Of a DNA stretch of 64,000 bases, positions 54,882 through 64,000 are shown one piece after another. Under the pieces are notes generated by a model, which was not told the origin of the DNA, searched no databases, and saw only the letters and a program-made list of their open reading frames with translations. The position numbers were made by a program, and so were the translations under genes. Source of the stretch: Fonsecaea monophora (lineage: Eukaryota > Ascomycota > Eurotiomycetes > Chaetothyriales > Herpotrichiellaceae); the NCBI RefSeq assembly GCF_001642475.1, contig NW_019173954.1, forward strand, positions 248,001-312,000. Direction: 5' to 3'. Within the stretch, counting starts at the first letter, position 1. Each line of letters starts with the position of its first letter.

Positions 54882-56936
54882 ATGTTAACCCCGCCACCTC
54901 AGGCCCGTCGGCCTGTTCTACCGGCCAGCATCTCGACTCCTTCGCTTCCTTCAAAAACCATGAGACCCCAACCTATGCAACGGAGATCAACCCTGAAGCG
55001 GTCAATCGATGAAACCAGTTTCATGGAGACGCCTTCAAGTCCCTCCAAACGCTCTCGCGTGACCTTTGATTCCGACGTCGAGATTGTGTCCGCAGACGAT
55101 GATGAGGACCTGGATCCCCTGGTGGTCAAAGAGCAAGTGCGGAGAGCCATTGAAAGACATCGGTTTAGAGAAGACGAGGCATACGAGCGTGTGAAGGGCT
55201 ATTTCAATGCCTCCCCGGACAAACCAAACGCACCCTCCACCAAGGTGCTCAAATTTCACCTTCAGGCTCTCCTGGCCAATGTCACGTCACTCGACAAAGA
55301 CTGCAGCGGCTTAGTCGATGCAGTCCTGAATAGCGAGTGGGTAGGACGGGATGATCAGTACTATGCAATTTTTGTCAGATTCCTCAACAACCTGGCTGCG
55401 GCGCAACGCGGCTATCAGCGCAAGATCATGTCGGTCCTGGTTGACCTTTTGGGGCCTCAAAAGACACGGCGCATCGACAGCTCAACCCCCGTCAGACAAC
55501 CAAAGATCCATCGACGAGTTCTGCAAGCCATCCAACACATCACCGTCAACGTCCCTTCATCACCTGCCGCTCTGGCCGATCGTGTCGCTTCCCGACTCCA
55601 GTTCGATTTTCAGAAGGCTGAGGAGCGCATGACGTACATACGAAATTTTATGGAGATGATCAAACATGTACCCGAGCTCACATCGGAGATTCTGACATGT
55701 GTCTTGCGAGAACTCATCAAGCTTGACGTTTCGGTTCAGGTTGATCTCGATGACGAAGAGGAGGATGTCGAAGACGATTTACTTACCCACATGTCGTCTT
55801 CGCAAACACTGGTTGCGCGCTCATCTCAGGACATGATGGCTGGCGGGCTCGATGATCAAAGTGATGATCTAAGCACCAGTGATGAATCAGAGATGGATGA
55901 AGACGAAGATACTGACCCGGCTGTCGCTCGTCGCCGTAAACTGAAGGAGGATATCAAGCAGATTGACCTGATTATGGACATTCTGTTCCAATACTACGCC
56001 AAACTCACAACTTCTGCCGCCCTCCAAACCCGCGATAATGCTGTTGAGCAGCTTATCTCTCAATTTCACACTCACATCCTTCCGACATATCGGGCGCGGC
56101 ATCCGCAATTCTTGGTCTTCCACTTTGCCCAAGCCGATCCTATCATTGTCGATCGCTTCGTCACATCCTGTGTCGCTGTTCTTGTCGACAAGAAACAACC
56201 GCATCTCCTTCGACACAGCGCCGCCGCCTACTTTTCGGGATTTGTTGGCCGTGGTGCCCATGTCTCGCCGCAGGTGGTGCACGATTGCTTGGATCTGCTC
56301 TGCGACCATCTGACCATCTTGCGAAAGTCATACGAGCCCACATGTCGCGGTCCCGACCTGAAACGCTATGGCGATTTCTATGCCGCCTTCCAAGCAATTC
56401 TGTACATCTTTTGTTTCCGCTGGCGAGACATCGCCTCTGCCAACTCCGACGACGAATCCGACATTGATGTCGACGAGGATGAGGCCGAGACGTACCATTT
56501 TGCCGAGTCACTCCGTGAGTCACTTCGGGCGGCGATCTACTCCCCACTCAACCCATTGCGCGTCTGCACCCCGGTCATTGTCGAGCAATTTGCCAAGCTG
56601 ACGCACGCCTTGCAATTATTCTACGTCTATCCGAAGCTCGAAGAGAATAGACATGTGCGAGTTACTGGCCACTGGCGCGGCGTGTCCGATTTGACTATCA
56701 GCAATCCCGACCGGGATTTGAGCTGGGTTGGAGACAATGGGATGTTGGAGGGGTATTTCCCCTACGACCCGTACCACTTGCCCATCAGCAAGCATTGGAT
56801 CGAAGGAGATTACGTTGAGTGGAAAGGTATTCCTGGGGAGGAGGCCGAGGACACGGATTCTGAAGATGACGCGGGCATGGATGTTGGGGGAGTCGACGAG
56901 GATGACGATCTTGATCATGACTCAGACGACGAGTGA
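54882..56936 (+). CDS. RRN3: RNA polymerase I-specific initiation factor Rrn3 (TIF-IA)
   Basis: An intronless 684-aa frame starting MLTPPPQARRPVLP. Rrn3 binds RNA polymerase I and carries it to the rDNA promoter, in the nucleolus. The body has the HEAT-like alpha-helical pattern and family landmarks: VLKFHLQALLANVTSLDKD, YAIFVRFLNNLAA, QIDLIMDILFQYY, SQFHTHILPTYRARHPQFLVFHF, RHSAAAYFSGFVGRGAHV, FQAILYIFCFRWRD and PLNPLRVCTPVIVEQFAKL. The acidic loops (DDEEEDVEDD and SDESEMDEDEDTD) are usual. Residues 1-65 are basic and disordered, and the acidic C-terminus DEDDDLDHDSDDE ends the protein. Length fits the family (about 600-650, yeast 627). The start at 54882 is the first in-frame ATG. Confidence 0.95.
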   Translation: MLTPPPQARRPVLPASISTPSLPSKTMRPQPMQRRSTLKRSIDETSFMETPSSPSKRSRVTFDSDVEIVSADDDEDLDPLVVKEQVRRAIERHRFREDEAYERVKGYFNASPDKPNAPSTKVLKFHLQALLANVTSLDKDCSGLVDAVLNSEWVGRDDQYYAIFVRFLNNLAAAQRGYQRKIMSVLVDLLGPQKTRRIDSSTPVRQPKIHRRVLQAIQHITVNVPSSPAALADRVASRLQFDFQKAEERMTYIRNFMEMIKHVPELTSEILTCVLRELIKLDVSVQVDLDDEEEDVEDDLLTHMSSSQTLVARSSQDMMAGGLDDQSDDLSTSDESEMDEDEDTDPAVARRRKLKEDIKQIDLIMDILFQYYAKLTTSAALQTRDNAVEQLISQFHTHILPTYRARHPQFLVFHFAQADPIIVDRFVTSCVAVLVDKKQPHLLRHSAAAYFSGFVGRGAHVSPQVVHDCLDLLCDHLTILRKSYEPTCRGPDLKRYGDFYAAFQAILYIFCFRWRDIASANSDDESDIDVDEDEAETYHFAESLRESLRAAIYSPLNPLRVCTPVIVEQFAKLTHALQLFYVYPKLEENRHVRVTGHWRGVSDLTISNPDRDLSWVGDNGMLEGYFPYDPYHLPISKHWIEGDYVEWKGIPGEEAEDTDSEDDAGMDVGGVDEDDDLDHDSDDE

Positions 56937-57906
56937 TCTGGTCATGTGCGCGTGGACTTGATCTGCCTATCCACTTGCTTTGTCTCTTTATGTCATGGTT
57001 TCGCAACGCACCGAGTATTTACAGCGTCACGAGAAAAACGGCCTGTCTCTTTTCGCAAAAGGGAAAGGGGAAAGGGAAATGGCGTTGGAATTGTGTTTGT
57101 TCGGACTGTCGCGTTCAAGCGTGCTTTTTGAGGAGCTACCCATATCTTTCTTTGCATACACCCCAAAAGTCGGAGTTGGTATGGCTGGACGGGACGAAAG
57201 AGTTTTTTGTTCATGTATTGTCCGAAATGGTTCCAAAAGAGAGAAAATGAAGGATGAAGATGAAAATGACAAAAGTCCAAAAGTCTAATCTAGAAGTTTG
57301 AACGAATTGACAGATCTTGAATTTCGTCTGGCCTGTCTGAAAGAAGTCATCGCTGTAACGAGGGATAACTATCGAGTAGGAGCGGGTGACTCGTAAGACG
57401 TGCCCGGGAATTGCGTTCATAACGGATTTGTTCTGACCTGATCTGGCCTGGCCTGGCCTGGCCTGGCCTGACGTAACCTCGCCACGGTCAACGAAATATT
57501 ACGTGGTCTATATGTTGATACAGTTCAGTACCTAACAGCCATAGGAGAAGTCGTGTGATATGGCAATGGAATAGAACGAATATAGTAGAGAGTAAAATGC
57601 GAGTCGTAGAATGGAATGCATCGAGTGAAATGATAATGAATGATACTGCGTGATAATCTGAATAATGCTCAACCTCCCAAACAAACCGGGCTCGAAAGGA
57701 ATCAGTAGCAGGGTATCTTTTTTTTTGGTGAAGTTGTATACTTGTACGAGCATGAGTATACACCAGGATTCGCGGAGATGTGATATTGACGTGATACAAG
57801 ATATTGACGTTTTATGATATGGCAAGATGTGATATAACCCTCACGAGTCGAGACAAGACACGATATGACGAGAGACAACGAGACGTGAGAGCCAGCTCAG
57901 TCCAGC
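56937..57906. repeat. Intergenic, convergent 3' regions, with GGCCT repeat
   Basis: This 970-bp stretch lies between RRN3 (+) and the SIMPL gene (-). A run of CCTGG/CTGGC units lies at about 57444-57472 and a T-rich tract near 57715-57728. No gene is recognised. Confidence 0.6.
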
Positions 57907-58827
57907 TCAGACGCCGCCCCTCCTGAACCAGGCCTCCAAGCCCGTCTTCCACGCGCAGAACTCACCTTCGACCTGCGCGGCGATTTCCAGCGTGCCCGGC
58001 TCGAGCCCGAACGTCTCGGTCGCCGCGTCCCCATCGTCCCCGGGCCCGGCCCCGGCACGCATCTCGGTGTGGTCCACAAGTTCGTCATGCATGGCGGCGT
58101 GGCGCTGGAAACGCAGGCCGTCGACGTCCCCGTACACGACGTGCCGGCTAAGGCGGTGGCTCTCGGAGATTTTGATGGCGCGCACTTTGTCCATGCCCAA
58201 GGGCCGGACGTAGGCGCGGACCTTGTCGAGCGCGTCGACCATGGCCTCGGAGCGGCACTTGGAGAAGAGCCGCTTCTTGGTTGTCTCGTCGAGCGTCCAC
58301 TTGAGCGACTGCACCGACGCGGCGGGCGTTTTGGAGATCTGCGCGAGCAGCGCGCCCAGCGGGTCGAAGTCGCGGAACTCGGCCTCGATCTCCATGCTCG
58401 CTTGGTACTGCGGCGTCTCGCGCGACAGCAGAGACCCGGGCTTCTGCCACGAGTAGCTGCGGAAGGTCGTCACGGAGAGGTCCGCCACGGCGGGCTCATA
58501 CTCGATGTCGCCATTGTTGGCCGACGCGTTGACGGTGGGGAGCTGAGCGAGCGGTCTGAGCACGGCCAGGACGTCGTCGGCAGTCTTCCGCACTTCATCG
58601 GCGACCTTGTCCTGCTTGGGCCCCTCGGCGTAGATGTGCAGGGACACGACGGCCCGGTTGGCGGGCACGGTGATGCTCGACTGCCCGTTGAGGTGGACCG
58701 AGATGGGCTTCGGCGCCGAGAGGTACGAGGGGATACCGAGGACGCAGAGGACGGTGATGATGGACTGTTTGAGCCAGGACGAGGCGATCATTGTCGCGAC
58801 GAATTGCGCTGTGGTGAAGAGAAGCAT
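57907..58827 (-). CDS. SIMPL-domain (DUF541) protein
   Basis: An intronless 306-aa frame. After a hydrophobic N-terminal segment (TVLCVLGIPSYLSA, residues about 24-38, either a signal anchor or cleaved signal), the SIMPL domain begins with ISVHLNGQSSITVPANRAVVSLHIYAEG, the typical two-strand start, and runs to about residue 260. SIMPL/DUF541 proteins are widespread periplasmic or secreted proteins in bacteria, and a mammalian relative binds IRAK. Fungal function is unknown. The domain includes long helices (DKVADEVRKTADDVLAVL). A second start at Met13 (58791) is possible. The C-terminus ends WFRRGGV with no known sorting motif. It lies alone between convergent RRN3 and a sugar porter. Confidence 0.83.
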   Translation of the reverse strand: MLLFTTAQFVATMIASSWLKQSIITVLCVLGIPSYLSAPKPISVHLNGQSSITVPANRAVVSLHIYAEGPKQDKVADEVRKTADDVLAVLRPLAQLPTVNASANNGDIEYEPAVADLSVTTFRSYSWQKPGSLLSRETPQYQASMEIEAEFRDFDPLGALLAQISKTPAASVQSLKWTLDETTKKRLFSKCRSEAMVDALDKVRAYVRPLGMDKVRAIKISESHRLSRHVVYGDVDGLRFQRHAAMHDELVDHTEMRAGAGPGDDGDAATETFGLEPGTLEIAAQVEGEFCAWKTGLEAWFRRGGV

Positions 58828-59671
58828 AGAAATTGTTGCTCAGGTCTTTTGTCTTTGTTTTTTGACAGCGCTTCTCCTCCGAAAAGGCCACTGAGACGAT
58901 ATGTATGTTTGTATGGTTGGTTGATCTCAAGCCCAACAGATCTCAGGACAAGGTGGTCATAATTGCTTCTGAAGGGCGAGAACACAACAGATGGCGTTTC
59001 TTACCTCAATCAAGCCTTCATAATAGCTTTGTTATTCATCAACTGTTGCTACTCGGTAGAGTACGTAAGGCCAGATTAACCTATATAGGTGGCGTCTTCA
59101 AATGTTTAGGCAACGGCGGAAAAAGGCCAAGGTGTTTGTTTGAAACCCGTTGCTCGCGAATCGAAACCGTGACATCTCAGAAAGGGAAAAGGATGTTGAT
59201 TTCCTGGCCCCGGGCATCCGAGATTGTCATGTTTGTCGTGTTTGCTTGTTTTCTCTGTTTGCCCTGTTTGTCCGTGTTTCTTCTACACCCACTGTCCTGC
59301 TGTATGTTTTTTTTTGGCTGTAGGTACTTACAAAGCTACTTTCTCTACATTTCTATCGCATGTGTCATGGAACAAAATCGGCTTCTATTCTCTATTTCTT
59401 GTCTGCACTGTACGGACGACCGATTTCCCTAGGAACGAATGAGGCATTCCGCGCACCATATGAATCAAACGAGGAAGACGCTGGACGCTGAATCAGATAC
59501 CGCCATATGAGCCTACCTATTCAGACTTATTCTAATATCCAGGCCATGAGTCGTCTATGTAATTTTGAGCCTCCTACCATGCAGCCCCTTGAGCTTGATA
59601 CACTAGCGACCTACCTATCTACCTACCTACCTATTCCGTATCCACCGTGTTGGACCTCGTCGAGATTGACT
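58828..59671. other. Intergenic: SIMPL promoter and sugar porter 3' side
   Basis: This 844-bp spacer has a TTTTTTTT-rich tract near 59308 and a TACC repeat (CTACCTACCTACC) at about 59613-59630. Frames such as 58905-59432 (+) are hydrophobic by composition but show no domain. No gene is supported. Confidence 0.5.
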
Positions 59672-61691
59672 TCACACTTGCTCGGTATGTCGCGGTCCAT
59701 CGCTCTTCTCAGTAACTGCTGCAATGCCTTTGGTTGTCTCGACCGTGGAGTCAGGGTGGACCACGGTACCATCCCTACCACTGACCACGAGCTCGTGCGT
59801 GTTGTGGTCAATATGGATGTCCGAGGCGTAGACCATGATGGTTTCGGTGTCGCCAAAGAGTTTGGCCACTTCCTCGAGTGGCACGCCCTTGGTCTCCGGC
59901 AGGAGGAAGAACATGGTGATGGTGCCGACGCCGCAGATGATGATGAAGACCTATGTACGCGGAGAGGTTGTAAGATATTATTTCCCGCAGTTTCTTCCTG
60001 GTGTGGAAAGAGAGAACAGCCAGGCTGGTGCAGAGGGCGGGCAGATGGGTGGGTGACGGTCACGTACCAGGTAAAACTTCCAGCCAATGTTGGCAAATGC
60101 CGTGGCAGTAACTTGCAGATAGACAAGGTCGGTGAGGGCCACCACGGCCATTGACATGCAAACACCTGTTTTGTATAGGTGACGTGGTAAGCAACTGCGC
60201 ATTTTGCACGTCTCCATGAAAAGGGGTCCATCTTACCTTTGGCACGCAGATGATTGGGAAACACTTCGCTATAAAACACGATTCCTGCAACGTCGACTCC
60301 ACAGCTGTAGACGACCTCGAACAGGAACAACGCCGCGACCCCCATGGCCAGACCCGAGGTATTGTCGGTCCCTGCAAAGCTGGCGACCATGGCCGCCTCG
60401 ATGATGAGCCAGAAGCAGCACCCTCCCACGCCGAACAGCATCAGCGGTTTTCGCCCGATGCGGTCCATGAACACCGCCCCGATCGCGTTGCCGATGATGG
60501 CCGTGGTGATCCAGCCGCACTGCAGACGGAGTTGGTCCTCGGTGCCGTAGCCGAGACTCTTGTACAGCGTCGGGCCGTAGTTGTTGATGACCAGCACCCC
60601 GGTAGACTGGCCGACAAAGGCGAAACCCATGGCCAGGATTGTTCGCTTTCGGTACGATTTCTTGAAAAACATGTCCCACTAGAGTGACAAACAGTTAGGT
60701 TCTGGGGGGAAAGCATGGCGGATCTGGACGGGGCGAGGTGGTCAGGTATGTTTGTGTTCTGCTCACCCATGAAACCGACAGGGTACGATCAAACTCGGCC
60801 TGCTTGCGCATCTGATAGAACTCGCCTCGCGCGAATTCTTGGTCCTCGTCGCCCGGGATGGCGTGGAGCCGGAGCACAATCTTCTCCGCTTCCTCCTCGC
60901 GGCCCTTCATGAGTAGGTATCTCGGGCTTTCCGGGACGAAGGGAAGCATGGCGAGCATGAGGAGCGGGAAAAAGAGCGCAATCCCCAGCGGACCACGCCA
61001 TTGGGCTTGGGGCTCTTTGACGTAGAAAAAGCCCATTCCCGTGTACGCCGCGATCGCGTAGCCGATGGCAATGTTGACGCCGTTGAGGCCAACGAAGAAG
61101 CCGCGCAGTGCGGGCGGCGCAAGCTCAGCACTATATGCAGGCGCTGCAAAGATGGACATTAATACTCCTTTATTTTGTACATTTCGTGGTGTAAAAATCT
61201 GCACTTACTGACTGCCAGGAAGCCCCAGCTTCCCATACCGGCGAAGAACCTGGCGGTAATAAACATAGCCGTGCCGTTTGAACCGCATATCAAGGCGCCA
61301 CCAAGCAAGGACCAAAAGGAGCAGAAGACGACACCGGCCTTTCTGCCCCATTTGTCCATGATATAGCTCACTATCATGATGCCGAAAAATGCCCCTGCCT
61401 TTGCCCCATAGTTAGATTCATATGCTTGAATTGGATCAACTGGGTTGGTGGGAAAAGGCGTAGGATGTTTCAAACCTGGAAAACACCAGACATGGCACCC
61501 TCGAGCTGGTCGGCGTCACCGGACGGCAGGCCCGTGGTCGGGCTAAGCAGCTTCATGTAGACCAGGAAGCTTGGTTCGCCTAAGGTCGTGCTAATGATGG
61601 AGGCCGGGTAGCCAAAGGCTACTTGGCCAAGAGAGACCAGCCAACATATCCAGAAGTTGTACCAATTGAACTGGCGGACCTGTGTCGCCAT
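59672..61691 (-). CDS. MFS sugar porter, second copy type
   Basis: Six exons (61691-61476, 61398-61209, 61143-60767, 60678-60237, 60165-60068, 59950-59672) join in phase to 533 aa. Visible signatures are MDKWGRKAGVVF after helix 2, FLAVTPAYSAELAPPALRGFF in helix 4-5, PFVPESPRYLLMKGR at the end of helix 6, DRIGRKPLMLFG after helix 8, SEVFPNHLRAKGV and LLPETKGVPLEEV after helix 12. This is the sugar porter family, a proton symporter of the plasma membrane, likely for a disaccharide, hexose or pentose; the substrate is not readable. It shares family but not close sequence with the porter at 26-28 kb. Start 61691 is preferred because upstream in-frame codons lack an ATG. Confidence 0.92.
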
Positions 61692-63310
61692 GCTGAACTC
61701 TGTCCACGGGATTGGTTTCCACAGAAAGGAAGTACAAAGACAAAACTGCTCAAACAAGACCGTGATGCTTTCTCCCACATATCCCCAGCAGCCACGAGGT
61801 ATAGAGATAGATCTATATATCCTCGAGCGACGGAATTTTCCTGACCCGGTCTCTGCTGCCTGTATAGGCTAACCGAGTGCCCGCGGGTCCATCTGGAGCC
61901 CAAATACAGGGTTGGAGCAGACTATCGATGCTCGAGAAGCCATGACAAGGATGTATCTGAGTCAGGAGAGCGGTATGGGACGACGTGGGATGGGGAAGGA
62001 GAGACGCGGAGAAGGGGGAGATCAGTTGTGGGATGTCGAGAGTCCTGGACTTTGTTTGCTGTGGTTTTCCCTCCAGTTGGCATAAATGGTATGCGTACAC
62101 TCCGTATGTTGTAGAGGTCATACCTTGTAACCAGCCCTTGAGTCTTCATCAGAAGGATACGAATATCCGCCTTTGTACGACTGCTCCAGTCCTCCTGTCG
62201 TCTACCCCAAAACAGCGGGCACAGAGTCTGGGGTATCGAGGCGGAGACCAAAAAATCCCTCGGACCCGCCCACTGATTGCCATGCCACGTACGCTTTCAT
62301 CGAGCATGTTCATACTTTCCCTATGCCGCTGTCGGATGGGGCCGGCACATCCAAACATACTTTTATGCCAGGAATGCGGAGGTGATGCGAGTCGACGACT
62401 GCGGGATACGTTGGGAATTCTTGTGAAACAGTGGTAGACATCATTTGTGCGGACTGCAAACTCGTCCGATTTACCGGGGTTTTCCTTCTCGGGGACAAAG
62501 GGACTTCGGTTCTCGGAGGACATGATTCTCTATTAAATCGATTGATATGTTGATGGTCGGATAAAAAGTACAAATTGCTGACTCGTTGCCGCCCCCATTG
62601 CACCGACAAGGTCTTGTATCTCGTCGGCCACTCGCCCCCACTACCGAGGTCAAAATATCCTTGGGATGAAGTCTCCCATCTTCACGGATCTGAATGTTGT
62701 TCGTCCACGACATGCGATCCTCTTCTTTAGAAGAAAGAGTCTTCGTTCAGGACACGAAGCGAGAGGGAAGGTCACAAAAGAATTCATCAAAAGCTTCAAC
62801 AAATGGCCGAGCCCGCTAGTGCAAGGCTGTTTACATACTCCTTCCTTAACAAGGCTAATAGTTGCTTTTTTCTGAACTTTTGTTATGTTTATCGCACGGG
62901 ACAAGACAAGACAGCATGCATGAGAAACGATCATAACACACATCTTATAGAGATCTATAACTACCTTCTTTCCGCGCGGTCCTTTACGTCGAGGCATTGG
63001 AAAAGTCCCACACGTGCCCCGCATAAGGCCGTGGGCCAAGTTCACTTTGCCGTTGACAACAAGAATTTTACCTTTTGCCTTGGCGGTCTTTGCACGGCGG
63101 CATACTTGCCTGGAGCAGCCGCCAAGGTCTAGCAAAGTTTAGGCTTCTTCCTGCTTAACTTTGTCCTTTTGGCGCCCCCTGGCACCTGTCATTATCATAT
63201 CTCCACCTCCACCTCTTCCACTTGTGCGCATATAACGTATGTGAGTAGACGACTTCTAACATGTATTCCCAGCCTATCCTAACTCGCTCCTATCACACTG
63301 ACTTGGACAC
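61692..63310. other. Intergenic, no supported gene
   Basis: This 1.6 kb has the sugar porter promoter on the left. Frames such as 62650-63135 (-) and 62149-62523 (-) are open but have no recognised domain; the former is Lys/Arg-rich without similarity I can name. Nothing repeats strongly. Confidence 0.45.
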
Positions 63311-64000
63311 TTAATGCACACCGTGATCCTCAAAGTCATCCAGCCCATGCTGATGCGGATGACCCGTCCCAAAGAGATCCTCGTCATAGCCGCCATCGTG
63401 TCCCTCCTCATACCCAAACCCGTCCTCGTCGCCCATGTCGCCGTGGTCCTCATAATCGTGGTCCGGATACCCTTCGTGGTCCATATCTGCCTGAGAATAA
63501 TGCTGCTCATCCTCACCATGCTCAAAGTCTCCACCGTGCCGATTGTTGATGTGAGGCTCCTCTCCACCTGCGGGATCCTCATCCATTGCATGATCTCTCG
63601 GCGGGGGTAGGGGGTGATCGACTGCAAACCTGACAGAAACCAGATCCCCGTTAGCCAGGCACGCCCCTCGCGAAGGAAATCCCCTTTCCGGAAAAGGTAT
63701 CACTGGAACGGGGAGAAGATCAACTTACTGCGCTCTGTCGATCCTGTCATCCAACGCGGGCAACGCCGCCATCCGCATGTCGGCTTGTTCTATCACGCCG
63801 ATGTGTCCCTCCCCGGCCGCGTGTCGTCCAGACCACTCGTATCTCCCGTTTGCCTCGCTACACGCGGTCACGGTTGTGTCAGAGCAATTCCCTAACTAAA
63901 CAACTTTTCTCGACCTGGGCAACCAAGCGAAAAAGTACTCGGGGCTCTTCTTGTAAACCCTGGGACTGACTTACGTGACCATCGACTCCCGCTGTCTCTT
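63311..64000 (-). CDS. Unidentified protein, C-terminal part with acidic His/Gly tail
   Basis: The last three exons of a gene that continues past the right edge: 64000-63975 (partial, ends VT), 63857-63729, and 63629-63311, all joined in phase with GT-AG introns. The middle exon encodes EANGRYEWSGRHAAGEGHIG and then MRMAALPALDDRIDRAQ; the last exon begins FAVDHPLPPPRDHAMDEDP and ends in a highly acidic, His/Gly/Tyr/Asp-rich tail with repeated HDG and DHE-like steps, finishing LDDFEDHGVH. I do not recognise the family. Such a tail may bind metal or act as a nuclear acidic region. The gene's body must be found outside this window. Confidence 0.6.

Noticed and set aside
58069..58962. 297-codon plus-strand frame opposite the SIMPL gene
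   Set aside because: It is the antisense shadow of the GC-rich SIMPL coding sequence, rich in Arg/Gly/Val/His with no domain.
62650..63135. 161-codon Lys/Arg-rich frame on the minus strand
   Set aside because: No similarity that I can name and no start or splice support; left as intergenic.

Overview
The window is nuclear DNA of a filamentous ascomycete (Pezizomycotina). The evidence is short GT-AG introns of about 45-110 nt with fungal branch points, fungal-only families (DUF3425 bZIP regulator, Fungal_trans_2 regulator, TRI12-type efflux pump), and conserved eukaryotic genes: OST4, ribosomal protein L26, U2 A'/LEA1, RRN3, a vacuolar Ca2+/H+ exchanger and tRNA(Ile)-lysidine synthetase. Genus is not resolved; a Eurotiomycetes-like fungus is only a guess. 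I support 26 protein genes. Exon structures were rebuilt by eye from splice sites and family similarity; most close in phase. No tRNA, rRNA, CRISPR array or intact transposon was recognised.

Layout. 0-12 kb looks accessory: the end of a DUF3425 bZIP-type regulator, a Baeyer-Villiger-type flavin monooxygenase, a short-chain dehydrogenase, a TRI12-type efflux transporter and an intronless FAD oxidoreductase with a bacterial-looking domain layout. A regulator, redox enzymes and an exporter side by side resemble a small catabolic, detoxification or tailoring cluster with no backbone synthase. 12-20 kb is core: OST4, a 1.5 kb-residue-class C2H2 protein and RPL26, the last two divergently transcribed. 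21-32 kb holds an aquaporin-like protein with an altered second NPA box, an atypical SDR, a sugar porter, a repeat-rich 2 kb spacer and a regulator without a zinc cluster.

33-57 kb is mainly housekeeping: a PlsB/DHAPAT-like acyltransferase ending in the peroxisomal signal SKL, an M24 peptidase divergent from LEA1, a class I glutamine amidotransferase divergent from a DHA2-type MFS transporter, a pyruvate-decarboxylase-like ThDP enzyme, a CAX exchanger, TilS, a 2-oxoglutarate oxygenase and RRN3. 57-64 kb holds a SIMPL-domain protein, a second sugar porter and the acidic, His-rich C-terminus of an unidentified gene running off the right edge.

The best candidates for something undescribed are the 0-12 kb redox/efflux group with its FAD protein, the modified aquaporin, and three non-coding signals: a 12-bp perfect hairpin in the LEA1/M24 promoter, three CACGTG boxes in 85 bp upstream of TilS, and recurrent TACCTAGGTA palindromes confined to intergenic DNA.
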